Assembly (NCBI GenBank): GCA_018350325.1
Contig: JAEVLN010000016.1
Location: 1,579,128 to 1,606,354, forward strand
Direction: 5' to 3'
DNA from: Globodera rostochiensis
Lineage: Eukaryota > Nematoda > Chromadorea > Rhabditida > Heteroderidae
Length of the DNA stretch: 27,227 nucleotides
Shown: positions 1 through 7,600 of the stretch, in pieces
Layout: each line of letters begins with the position of its first letter
How positions within the stretch are numbered: position 1 is the first letter of the stretch
Notes under the pieces: generated by a model
Told to the model about the DNA's origin: nothing
What the model saw: only the letters and a program-made list of their open reading frames with translations
Database searches by the model: none
Position numbers and translations under genes: made by a program

Positions 1-1146
1 GAACCAGGCAAACTGCCTTCTATCCCACTTGATAGTTTTTTTGGCCGCCGCATCATTGAGGCAGAAGTTATTATTATTGATGAAATGACAATGTTGGATA
101 AGGTTCTTTTAGAGAATGTGGATGAACTTTGTCGAACTATTTGCTCACAAAATAGACAACTTCCGTTTGGAGGAAAATGTGTAATAATTTCTGGAGATTG
201 GAAACAATCTCTTCCTGTTGTTATTGATACTCCTGGAACAGCAGCACAAATTGCTGTTTCTATACAATCGTCACCACTTTATCAATTATTTCACAAATTT
301 AAATTGACTCAGAGCATGCGAGTTAATCCAAATCAAAAAGAATTTTTGCAATGGCTCGATGACGTTGGTACTGGTGTTAATGGGAACACTGTTTCAATTC
401 CTTCATCTATGCTTGTAAATTCTCGTGAAGAATTGATTGATTGGGTATTTGATAACGGGTTTGAAATTCCGTCAAATGAATTGCTCAAACGTCTGCTTTT
501 GGCCACAACAAATAGAATTGTTGATTTAAACAATTCCCTTATTTTGGAAAGATTTAAAGAAAATTATGTTGATTATTTTTCTGTTGATAATCCGCTTGAG
601 GAAAATCCTCTGGCTATTAACGCAGCCGATTTTGATGTTGCTCAATTAAATTTAATCAATCCACTTGGAATGCCGCACCATCTCCTGAGGTTGAAAGTTG
701 GTTCTATTATTGTTTTACTCATTAATTTGAACACGACTAAGGGGCTTTGTAATGGAACACGTTTGATTGTAAAAAAATTGACCCCGAATTTGATTGAGGC
801 TGAGGCTATTACTGGTGGGTCATCGCGAAGTGGAATAACACTTGGTATTCCGCGATACCGCAGTACATTTAAAGACAAACGAATAGGCGGAGTTAGTTTT
901 GAACGTTTTCAATTCCCTGTTCGTATTGCATTTACAATGACTGTTGTCAAAGCGCAAGGGCAAACTTGTGAGCGCTTGGGTATTGATTTTACTGAAGAGC
1001 CTTTTTCACATGGCCAACTTTACACTGCGCTTTCACGAGTTACAAGCAGTGAAGGGATTAAAATTTTTGCCCCCAACAAATCACTTGATGATAATGGTGA
1101 TCCAAAAATTCGCAATATTGTAGCACAAGGATTACAATTTGATTAA
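1..1146 (+). CDS. Helitron transposon helicase (PIF1-like), 5'-truncated by the window edge
   Basis: This is the C-terminal part of the superfamily 1B (PIF1/RecD-like) helicase of a Helitron rolling-circle transposon. The frame is open from base 1, so the start and the Walker A motif lie outside the window. What is visible, in order: Walker B IIIDEMTM at 70-93; motif III GDWKQSLPV at 193-219; a motif IV-like SMRVN with its arginine at 319-321; the Helitron-typical LKVGSIIVLLINLN and GLCNGTRLIV block around 690-770; motif V VKAQGQT at 946-966; and motif VI FSHGQLYTALSRV with the arginine at 1036-1038. The stop is at 1144-1146. FSHGQLYTALSR and GLCNGTRLIV favour a Helitron over a host PIF1. No frameshift or internal stop interrupts the 381 visible codons, so the helicase half looks intact or recently active. 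The codons are AT-rich, unlike the GC-rich islands downstream. Confidence 0.9.
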   Translation, partial: EPGKLPSIPLDSFFGRRIIEAEVIIIDEMTMLDKVLLENVDELCRTICSQNRQLPFGGKCVIISGDWKQSLPVVIDTPGTAAQIAVSIQSSPLYQLFHKFKLTQSMRVNPNQKEFLQWLDDVGTGVNGNTVSIPSSMLVNSREELIDWVFDNGFEIPSNELLKRLLLATTNRIVDLNNSLILERFKENYVDYFSVDNPLEENPLAINAADFDVAQLNLINPLGMPHHLLRLKVGSIIVLLINLNTTKGLCNGTRLIVKKLTPNLIEAEAITGGSSRSGITLGIPRYRSTFKDKRIGGVSFERFQFPVRIAFTMTVVKAQGQTCERLGIDFTEEPFSHGQLYTALSRVTSSEGIKIFAPNKSLDDNGDPKIRNIVAQGLQFD

Positions 1147-1276
1147 AAATTGAAAAGATATTTAATGTTTTATTTACCTCGGTTAATCCGGGCGGTGCTG
1201 CCGGTACATCCGTGCACAAGGGGTACAAGGTTTTTACCGTTTTCCACCATGCACCTCCACGCGGTGTACTCTGGGG

Positions 1277-1307
1277 ATTGGCCAATTTTAGCGCTAAATT
1301 GGCTAAT
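1277..1307. repeat. 15-bp near-perfect hairpin downstream of the Helitron ORF
   Basis: The left arm ATTGGCCAATTTTAGC and right arm GCTAAATTGGCTAAT are reverse complements except for one G-T wobble and one bulged T, with almost no loop. It lies 130 bp after the helicase stop. Helitrons carry a hairpin near their 3' terminus, but the canonical one sits about 10 nt before CTRR. Here CTAA overlaps the right arm, so calling it the Helitron terminus is only a possibility. Confidence 0.65.
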
Positions 1308-2388
1308 CGCGAAGGCATGGTTAATAAACGGGCCAACGTTTACACGCAATTAACACTACTTAGGCAAATTTTCTATGCGCATTCAAAAAAAGTCAACATG
1401 AAACATCCGGTGGACGCATGAGGGGCCAGGAAGCAAGCTTTTGTGCAACAATTAATCAGGCGCTCCTTTTGGTTTTTTTCAGATAAAAATTTTGACGCTA
1501 AATCCGCCCGAAAAAGGTCTTTTCCTACTAAATTTGATGCGCTGATCACGAATCTGGACTCTGTTTTTGATTACATTTAATGTAAACATCGCAACATGGA
1601 CACAAAAATAAATTTTTACTAGCAACGAAGTCCTTGAGCGCGAAGCGCTTTTTTCAATCAACGTCCCCATCTATCATACAACATCCCACCGTCAATTTGC
1701 ACCCCCGTCAGTTCACACCTAGTTATATATATGTTAGTATGACAAGCGGTTTCGCGTTCAAAAACTAATTTGAGCTTTCCGGGAATCGGGAGCTCCATAA
1801 AAGTTGTACATTACTTAACCAACTTTTTGATGCGCATCCAAAATAACTATAGGCGTGGCGCTCAGTTGGACGCCCGCAGTGCAGTGCCCCGATTGCGGGT
1901 CAAAATTTCAGTCCCACTTAAAAAACTTTTTTCTTTGGATCGGGAGCGCTTAGCACCCGCTGGGAGGGCACCCCCCTGATAGGTTCTGAACAACTTTGTA
2001 AGTGATCACTTTTTGATCAGGTGAAAACTCTGGCCTGCAGAATTCGGCAAAAATTGCTGGGTCGGAACTCCGATTTTCGTTTTTTGTCACTAACTTTTTT
2101 GGGTTTGCCCGTAGCGCTTTGTGATCTTTTGCATTATTGTAGAGCTTCGAAAGCTGCTTCGAATGTTGTTTAGATTGTTTAGAAATTTTTTGAAATTTTC
2201 GAGCTAGGCCCCCTCGAAGGTTTTTCGGTTTTTTGTGCCTAACTTTTTTTGGCGTACTTTTCAGGCAAAATAAAAAATACTTTCAAGACCCAACTTTTCA
2301 AGAGCTATCGATTGGTGTTTATTTTGTCCGAAAATTCCGAAAAACGCTTTTTCCAAGCCAAGTCCATGGTGGTGTAGTGGTGAGTGGT
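1308..2388. other. Helitron 3' flank, no gene recognised
   Basis: No convincing gene is present. Structures seen: a hairpin GAGCGC-GAA-GCGCTT at 1636-1650 followed by a T run; a perfect palindrome AGTGATCACT at 2001-2010; and a diverged tandem pair sharing a TTTTCG...TTTTTTGTC..CTAACTTTTTT block at about 2072-2100 and 2220-2250. A CTGA at 1976-1979 after a C run could be read as a Helitron end, but it lacks a proper hairpin at the right spacing. The true 3' end of the element is not resolved. Confidence 0.5.
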
Positions 2389-2414
2389 GGGGGTGTGGAG
2401 GGGTCGGGTGGGGG
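2389..2414 (+). other. G-quadruplex-forming run
   Basis: Four G-runs (5, 4, 3 and 5 G) with short loops fall within 26 bases: 2389-2393, 2400-2403, 2406-2408 and 2410-2414. This meets the usual G3+N1-7 pattern for an intramolecular quadruplex on the + strand. It marks the switch from the Helitron flank to the repeat complex. Confidence 0.75.
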
Positions 2415-2695
2415 TTCGGATCCGCTTGACTGAAATCATTTTTTCCGACTTTCTTATGATATTTACGGTAGTGGTAACAATTTCTAAAATTCTTTTAAAT
2501 TATTCCCGAGTTTTTAAAAATATTTTTGTGGGGTATTTTGAAATTTTTTGATATCTCATTTTTTTGATCACCAAAATTGGGGAAATAAGTAAAAAAATCA
2601 TATCTTTTCTTACAGATCAGCTTTTTGAATGATTTTGATCTCTTAAAATGCAGAAAAATAAGCGCAATTTTTATGCTATATTAGTTTTATGATAG

Positions 2696-2809
2696 GTTAA
2701 AAATGCAAAAAGTTATAGACAATTTTTCGAAAAAAATGAATTTTTAACAAAAAAATTAATAACAATTTTTCAAAAAGAGATTTTCAAAAACACTTTAATT
2801 AGTTAAATA
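2696..2809 (+). repeat. Interspersed repeat, block A, copy 1
   Basis: The block runs from AAAAAGTTATAG to CACTTTAATTAGTTAA and is repeated, diverged, at 4641-4745. In this copy the next block of the repeat (B, 3158-3239) is about 348 bp away; in the second copy the two blocks abut. It is AT-rich and has no coding potential. Confidence 0.65.
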
Positions 2810-2929
2810 GCTAATTTTTTGCTCTATTAGAAAATATTTTAGTTCATATTAATCCCTTAACATAGAACAGAGTTATGGTCGAAAAAGTGGTTTTGACTTT
2901 TAAGACCAAAGGGGGGACCCTTTTGAGGT

Positions 2930-3043
2930 GTCATCAAATAATTTAATAATTTTTTTCCATTTTCTTTGCGCATTTATTGTGATGAAAATAATTTTCTAAA
3001 AATATTTTAAATATATATAATTTATTAAAAATAATTTGATGAC
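2930..3043. mobile_element. Small inverted-repeat (hairpin) element
   Basis: GTCATCAAATAATTT at 2930-2944 and AAATAATTTGATGAC at 3029-3043 are inverted copies matching at 14 of 15 positions, 84 bp apart. The element lies inside the stretch that separates blocks A and B in the first repeat copy and is absent from the second. It may be a tiny non-autonomous element or part of the insertion. No target-site duplication is evident. Confidence 0.4.
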
Positions 3044-3157
3044 AATTCAGTAATTTTTTGAAAAATTTTTTTGTTTGGATGGAAGAATTCACTGATTGTT
3101 GGCGAAATAGTGTGCTAAATTGAGAGAAAGTGTGTAGACAGTTAGAAGAAAAGAGAG

Positions 3158-3239
3158 TTAACGTGAAATTCTGATGCATCCTTGAGTAGTTTTCAACCAT
3201 TTAATTATTGTTTTAGAGAATAGGTAAAAGGGGGGGGGG
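3158..3239 (+). repeat. Interspersed repeat, block B, copy 1, ending in poly-G
   Basis: The block starts TTAACGTGAAATTCTGATGCA, passes through TTTTAGAGAATAG and ends at a run of 10 G. Its partner is 4746-4830, which also ends in 10 G just before a minisatellite. The shared boundary indicates one repeat family with the poly-G and minisatellite as its downstream part. Confidence 0.7.
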
Positions 3240-3281
3240 AGGGATTGTGTGAGGGAGGGGGGAGCAGGTTGTTGAAGGGGG
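3230..3281 (+). other. Poly-G / G-quadruplex tract
   Basis: G-runs of 10, 3, 3, 6 and 5 occur between 3230 and 3281. Such tracts recur at 3511-3559 (runs of 6, 3, 3 and 9), 3642-3653 (12 G) and 4821-4830 (10 G). They consistently sit at boundaries of the repeat modules in this complex. Confidence 0.7.
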
Positions 3282-3285
3282 TGAG

Positions 3286-3643
3286 GTTGTACCTGGGGTG
3301 ATCAGGGAGAAGGTGGGGGTGATGTACTTGGCGCGATTGGGATGCACTCCCCGTACCCCGAACCGTTGTACTTGAGAATCGTTGTGTCCATGGTCCCATT
3401 TTCGGCCAATTTGTTGTACCTGGTCTTATTTTTCGTCCACTTTTTTGTTTAACCAGACTCAATCAGTTCAAAAACCGCACTCCCCGCACACCGATCAATT
3501 CAGTTTTTGTGGGGGGAGTGGAGGAGTTGCAGCTGGCGAGTGGGATGGGAGGGGGGGGGATGTAATTGGCGTGATCGGATGTTGTACCTGGCCTGATCGG
3601 CGTGTTGTATGAATGCTTGGAGGGTTGTACTTGGCGTGATTGG
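3286..3643 (+). repeat. Dispersed 20-bp motif GTTGTACCTGGCGTGATCGG
   Basis: Variants of this 20-mer occur at 3286-3306, 3321-3340, 3561-3578, 3581-3600 and 3624-3643, separated by G-rich filler. Its first half, TTGTACCTGGC, returns in the 53-bp units at 4262 and 4315. A decayed tandem array is the simplest reading. Open frames here come from repeat composition and are not called as genes. Confidence 0.6.
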
Positions 3644-3653
3644 GGGGGGGGGG

Positions 3654-3877
3654 TTGTGTCGTTGCGACGTAACTTGTCCGGAGTTCTGTATTGCGACGCA
3701 ACTTGTCCGGGGTTCTGTCGTTGCGACGTAACTTGTCAGGGGCTATGCCATCTTTTCCGGGGCTATGTCGTTGCGACGCAACCTGTAGGGTTATGTCGGT
3801 GCGACGCAAGCTGACGGTTGTGTCCTTACGACGCAACGTATAGGGCATGTCGCTTCGACACAACGTGAAAGGCATGA
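3654..3877 (+). repeat. 30-bp CpG-rich minisatellite, degenerate array 1
   Basis: About eight units of 27-30 bp are built on TATGTCGTTGCGACGCAAC followed by TTGTCCGGGG or a GTAGGG-type tail. The core GTTGCGACGCAAC is an odd-centred palindrome with 6-nt arms. Units degrade toward the right into TTACGACGCAAC and CTTCGACACAAC. The rightmost units belong to the 386-bp duplicated segment. Confidence 0.8.
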
Positions 3878-4163
3878 TGCCCTTACTTTATTTAAAGTAT
3901 CAATATCTAACAATGTTTAACAGTTCTTATACTATTTTTTTATAATTGTTTATTTTTAAAGCGAGTTAAATATTAAAATTTTAAAATTTGTTTATTCTTC
4001 AATATTATCTTTACGAGGCTACATGTAAGAGTATGCCGTTTTGAGCAACGTGTATGGTTATGTGTTGACGCAAATTTTGTAGATTTAAAGGTTATGTTGC
4101 GACGCAACATGTAGGGTTATTGTTTTGCGTTGCAACATGTATGTTATTCCCTTATGACGCAAC
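3778..4163 (+). repeat. 386-bp segmental duplication, copy 1
   Basis: This segment matches 5368-5753 at a constant offset of 1,590 bp, with a single difference (G at 3813, A at 5403). It contains degenerate minisatellite units at both ends and an AT-rich unique core at about 3880-4020. Both edges fall inside minisatellite units, as expected for unequal exchange or template switching between repeats. Confidence 0.92.
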
Positions 4164-4250
4164 GCAACTTGTCCAGGGCTATGTCGTTGCAACGCAACTT
4201 GTCCGGAGTATTTGAATATTTTTTGAAATTATATTTTTTTGTTCAGCAAG

Positions 4251-4361
4251 CCCCGAACCGTTGTACCTGGCTCAATCAACGGTTCAAAACTGTCTTTCCC
4301 GCACCCCGAACCGTTGTACCTGGCACAATCAACGGTTCAAACGGCATTCCCCGAACCCCGA
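4251..4361 (+). repeat. Two 53-bp tandem units, each with a 9-bp inverted repeat
   Basis: CCCCGAACCGTTGTACCTGG starts at 4251 and again at 4304. Each unit holds GAACCGTTG and CAACGGTTC as perfect inverted repeats (4255-4263 with 4277-4285; 4308-4316 with 4330-4338) around a 13-nt loop. A single GAACCGTTG also occurs at 3360-3368 in the earlier G-rich block, so the unit is part of the wider repeat family. Confidence 0.8.
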
Positions 4362-4436
4362 ACCTCAGAAATATGCTTTTATATGCACTAATCAAAGTGC
4401 GCTAACTCTAACCTTTTTTACATGAATTCTATTTAG

Positions 4437-4561
4437 ACAAAATCCCCAAAAAAGCCTTGGCCAATAAGGAGAACAACAATAACAACTGCACTAACATAAC
4501 ATCCGGAGGGCAAAAGAGCAGGGGAGAGTGCAATAATATATCCGAGGGCAATGATGCGAGG
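4437..4561 (+). CDS. Exon-like unit with GQK motif, copy C (unknown protein)
   Basis: This is a candidate internal exon. A 3' splice site TTCTATTTAG precedes it and a strong donor GTATGT follows at 4562-4567. The frame between is open and ends on a codon boundary. It reads DKIPKKALANKEN, an asparagine run, then ITSGGQKSRGECNN. The frame stays open from 4412 to the stop ending at 4678, but no ATG starts it. The motif I-x-[ST]-x-GQK-x-[KR] recurs in two further in-frame copies at 5046-5110 and 5195-5259. Each copy lies just upstream of minisatellite units. No family is recognised. It could be a transposon gene piece carried with the repeat, or chance openness. Confidence 0.3.
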
Positions 4562-4640
4562 GTATGTATTGCGAGACAATTTTTAGGGTTATGTCGTTAC
4601 AAGTGTAGGTTTTGTCGTTGCGACACAACGTGTTACTTTA

Positions 4641-4830
4641 AAGGAAATCAAAAAGTTATAGCCAAGCGAAAAAAATAAATTTTTTACAAAAAATTTCTTA
4701 GCAATTTTTTGAAAAGAGATTCGCAAAAACACTTTAATTAAGTTATTAACGTGAAATTCTGATGCAACTTTTAGGCGTTTGCAACCCATCTAATTATTAT
4801 TTTAGAGAATAGTTAAAAGAGGGGGGGGGG
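4641..4830 (+). repeat. Interspersed repeat, blocks A and B contiguous, copy 2
   Basis: Block A (4641-4745) runs directly into block B (4746-4830), which ends with 10 G at 4821-4830. Compared with 2696-3239 this copy lacks about 345 bp. The next base starts the best-preserved minisatellite array, so the ancestral order is probably block A, block B, poly-G, 30-bp units. Confidence 0.7.
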
Positions 4831-5022
4831 ATGCGACTCAACTTGTCCGGGGTTATGTCGTTGCAACGCAACTTGTCCGGGGTTATGTCGTTGCGACGCA
4901 TCTTGTCCGGGGTTATGTCGTTGCAACGCAACTTGTCCGGGGTTATGTCGTTGCGACGCAACTTGTCCAGGGTTATGTCGTTGCAACGCAACTTATCCGG
5001 GGTTATGTCGTTACGACGTAAC
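4831..5022 (+). repeat. 30-bp minisatellite, homogeneous array 2
   Basis: Six consecutive 30-bp units plus a terminal partial are in perfect phase, with consensus TTGCRACGCAACTTGTCCGG plus GGTTATGTCG. The fifth base alternates A, G, A, G, A between successive units, a 60-bp higher-order period. Thirty is a multiple of three, so both strands stay open: the + strand encodes a decapeptide like MSLRRNLSGV and the - strand one like LRRNDITPDK. This is a repeat by-product rather than evidence of a gene. Confidence 0.9.
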
Positions 5023-5028
5023 ATTTAA

Positions 5029-5187
5029 GTTTCCATACAGGTAATACAGATTCCATCCGTGGGCCAAAAGGACAAAATGCACGTAGTTGCAGTGGACGGT
5101 GAGCAACAAAGCGAAGCCGGTGGAAATATACAGCAAGAGGCCAACAGGGATTTTAAGTATCGAATAAATAATTATGAAGCAACTTGA
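5029..5187 (+). CDS. Exon-like open frame with GQK motif, copy A (unknown)
   Basis: A 52-codon open frame contains IPSVGQKDKMHVVAVDGEQQ, then a glutamine- and asparagine-rich tail, and stops at 5185-5187. The homologous 65-bp unit starts after ACAG at 5046-5049 and is repeated with the same length at 5195-5259 (copy B, IPTEGQKKKVGEVVLDD), also after a TTTACAG acceptor-like site. Copies A and B differ at many amino-acid positions, so they are not under obvious purifying selection. A GGTGAGC donor-like site lies within copy A near 5099. No protein family is recognised. Confidence 0.25.
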   Translation, partial: VSIQVIQIPSVGQKDKMHVVAVDGEQQSEAGGNIQQEANRDFKYRINNYEAT

Positions 5188-5194
5188 CGCCTTT

Positions 5195-5259
5195 ACAGAT
5201 TCCAACCGAGGGCCAAAAGAAGAAAGTGGGCGAAGTTGTATTGGATGATGTTCAACAAA
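5195..5259 (+). repeat. 65-bp unit, copy B of the GQK exon-like repeat
   Basis: This is a direct repeat of 5046-5110, equal in length and about 149 bp downstream. It keeps the same reading frame (Q-I-P-T-E-G-Q-K). The frame runs on into the following minisatellite units, which then encode arginine-rich repeats up to 5378. Confidence 0.6.
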
Positions 5260-5367
5260 ATGAAGTAGGGCTATGCCTCTTGCGACGCAAGTGTAGGTTG
5301 GGGCCCTTACGACGCAACTATAGGCATATGGCACTGCGATACAACGTAATGGTTATGTCATTACGAT
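5260..5367 (+). repeat. Degenerate 30-bp minisatellite units
   Basis: Units such as TGCGACGCAAGTGTAGG, TTACGACGCAACTATAGG and CTGCGATACAACGTAATGG continue the family. They have a diverged second copy at 5816-5880. Confidence 0.75.
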
Positions 5368-5753
5368 GCAACCTGTAGGGTTATGTCGGTGCGACGCAAG
5401 CTAACGGTTGTGTCCTTACGACGCAACGTATAGGGCATGTCGCTTCGACACAACGTGAAAGGCATGATGCCCTTACTTTATTTAAAGTATCAATATCTAA
5501 CAATGTTTAACAGTTCTTATACTATTTTTTTATAATTGTTTATTTTTAAAGCGAGTTAAATATTAAAATTTTAAAATTTGTTTATTCTTCAATATTATCT
5601 TTACGAGGCTACATGTAAGAGTATGCCGTTTTGAGCAACGTGTATGGTTATGTGTTGACGCAAATTTTGTAGATTTAAAGGTTATGTTGCGACGCAACAT
5701 GTAGGGTTATTGTTTTGCGTTGCAACATGTATGTTATTCCCTTATGACGCAAC
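5368..5753 (+). repeat. 386-bp segmental duplication, copy 2
   Basis: This is the near-identical partner of 3778-4163 (one mismatch in 386 bp). Homology stops abruptly at 5754 inside a GACGCAAC unit. The contrast between this near-identity and the strong divergence of the neighbouring repeats dates the duplication as very recent, or points to an assembly artefact. Confidence 0.92.
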
Positions 5754-5997
5754 TTTCAGGTCTATTCATTGCGTCGCAATGTGAAGACATGATCTTACGA
5801 CGCAACATATAGGGCGACGCAAGCGTAGGTTGGGCTCTTACGACGCAACTATAGGCATATGGCGCTGCGACGCAACATGTAGTGTTCCGCAAGCTGAAGG
5901 TGTGTCTTACAAAGGCACTTATAGGGCTATGTCGCTTCGACACAACGTGAAGGGCCTGCCTTTAGTTTATTTAAAGAATCAATATCTACCAGTGTAA
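5754..5997 (+). repeat. Third, diverged copy of the minisatellite/duplication module
   Basis: Bases 5816-5997 align with 5283-5510 with several deletions and many substitutions. They keep GGTTGGG..CTTACGACGCAACTATAGG, the CTTCGACACAACGTGAA unit and the TTATTTAAAG.ATCAATATCTA core. The repeat complex ends here. Confidence 0.65.
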
Positions 5998-6050
5998 ATA
6001 GCAGTATCGAAACTGCATCACGCACCTCGATCTAGGTAGCGAAGCTCTAC

Positions 6051-6066
6051 AAGCGCGGCAGCGCTT
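6051..6066. repeat. Short GC hairpin
   Basis: AAGCGC and GCGCTT form a 6-bp perfect stem around the loop GGCA. It lies in a GC-richer island (6005-6080) just past the repeat complex. There is no downstream T run, so it is not an obvious terminator. A Helitron-type end was considered, but no CTRR follows. Confidence 0.45.
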
Positions 6067-6124
6067 TAGCAGCACATAGATAGTGTTGTACCTCACTCCA
6101 CTAGTTTATTTGATATTTTTGCAG

Positions 6125-6287
6125 TGCATTCATTCGTACGACCGGGAAAAATTTTGGCTCGCAGAAGTCTGCTTGCTTTTCTCCTTTCCTTGCCGTTAAA
6201 AATGATGTAAAAAATAAAGTTTGTACAAATTTAAATGACTTAGTATTTGAGATGTTTTCTGGCACGGTAACTTTATCGCGCATTTAA
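6125..6287 (+). CDS. Exon-like open frame, unknown product; opposite strand also open
   Basis: A good 3' splice site (GATATTTTTGCAG, ending 6124) opens a frame starting GCA at 6126. It reads AFIRTTGKNFGSQKSACFSP and continues to a stop at 6285-6287 (53 codons). An ACG|GTAACT donor-like site lies near 6265, so the exon may end earlier. The - strand is also open over 6101-6283, starting MRDKVTVPENISNTK with an ATG and ending in a stop. Splice sites favour the + strand, the ATG favours the -. No family is recognised on either strand, and composition alone could produce both. Confidence 0.25.
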
Positions 6288-7483
6288 AAGGCTAGATTAA
6301 TTTTTTATTGCAAACTTAGTGTCCATTTAAATTTGCAGCTAAAATCCATTAAGGTGTATTGCTTAATAGTAAATATTTTATGTTTGAATATTTGTTTATT
6401 TTTGATGCAGCTTAAAATTAACAAAGAAATTATAAGTAACTTTCTAGAGCTCGATAATAAAAGTTATACCGATTCTTAATGACTCTTTAAAAGGTCTAAA
6501 ATACAAAAGTATGTAATAATGTTATAATAATTGGCTGTATCAGTTTATAATTTGGACCAATAAAATTTTTTATATCATGTTAAATAGGTTACATTAAAAT
6601 TACTAAATATATCCAAACAATTTCATTGGTAAATTGCCAAAAGGAATATTACTTGTTAACCCACATTGAAAACAAAAAAGATTACAGATTGAAATAAAAT
6701 ATAATATATAGACATAAAAAATTAATTTTTAGTTAAATTGTCCAATACGAATAAAAATAAATAAAAATATTTGTACCATTAGTTGATTATTTTAAAAAAA
6801 TTAAAAGTTTTTGTCGGAATCGTGAAAATATTCATATTTAAATTTAAAACTCTCGGCCACCCGAGTGAATTTAAGACTGTTTCATCCTGGATCCGGCACG
6901 ATCGTAGCCTAACAAAACACAAATCTAACTAATATAATGTTAAACTAAAAATTGAAACAATAAATAAAAAAACAAAGTATGCATAAGATAAAATAAAAGT
7001 TTATGCGATATAACTAACATATTCATACTTTTGATGTATAACTCACTCGAACCTGCACGTTCACAAAAAATCCGTACAAAAATACCAAATGGTGCATAAT
7101 CAATCCAGCATTGATATAATTAAAAAAAATTACAACAATTATTAATTTTATTATTTGATAATATGGTTATTATAAATATACTCCTTAAAAACTGTGCTTG
7201 ACGACATATATTTAACATGATTGAAAATATTCTATTTTAATATTTGATAAATCACTTAAATAATAATAATTTTAATGAAAAAAAGTAAAACTTAAATTAA
7301 TGTAATTATGAAAGTCCATGAAATGATAAAAAATAAATTTGTCTTTTTAAATGTTAGAATACTTTTATAATCAAAAATAATTATAAATTGAAAATAAATC
7401 ATCAGTACAAAGGCTGATACGCGCAAAAATATTCCAAAAAGGAGGAAAAATGATCAAATATTAACAGAAAATTACTCTTGCAG
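6288..7483. other. AT-rich desert without recognised gene
   Basis: The stretch is almost entirely A/T homopolymer-rich sequence. One GC-richer patch at about 6850-6915 reads in one + frame as GHPSEFKTVSSWIRHDR, but it has no clear splice sites and no recognisable homology. Confidence 0.5.
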
Positions 7484-7600
7484 CAGCAACTAATCGCCAA
7501 AGCCCACGAGCGGGCAACGGCGGTCATCGTCGAAAATGCGGTGGTCATCGAAAGGGTAGAGTTCCAAAAAATCCTCAAGATCAGTTGTAATTACTTTTAA
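7484..7600 (+). CDS. Exon-like GC-rich island, unknown product
   Basis: A candidate exon follows TTACTCTTGCAG (AG at 7482-7483). The frame reads QQLIAKAHERATAVIVENAV and continues through IERVEFQKILKI to a stop at 7598-7600. About two thirds of its codons end in G or C, against a background near three-quarters A/T. The hydrophobic and charged pattern suggests an amphipathic helix. No strong GT donor is seen, so it would be a terminal exon or a broken one. It loosely resembles the C-terminal helix of M41 proteases, but the match needs gaps and it is not called as such. Confidence 0.3.
   Translation, partial: QQLIAKAHERATAVIVENAVVIERVEFQKILKISCNYF

Noticed and set aside
1940..1982. Helitron 3' terminus at CTGA (1976-1979)
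   Set aside because: No stable hairpin lies about 10 nt upstream, and the flanking A/T target bases do not fit cleanly.
4831..5022. CRISPR array
   Set aside because: The 30-bp units are directly adjacent with no unique spacers, and the context is eukaryotic.
3495..5028. Long open frames on both strands across the minisatellites (arginine-rich decapeptide repeats)
   Set aside because: The 30-bp unit is a multiple of three and lacks stops, so both strands are open automatically. There is no start context, domain or non-repeat part.
7484..7600. C-terminal helix of an M41 protease
   Set aside because: The alignment needs gaps, and the island lies 16 kb upstream of HEAGH, the wrong order for one gene.
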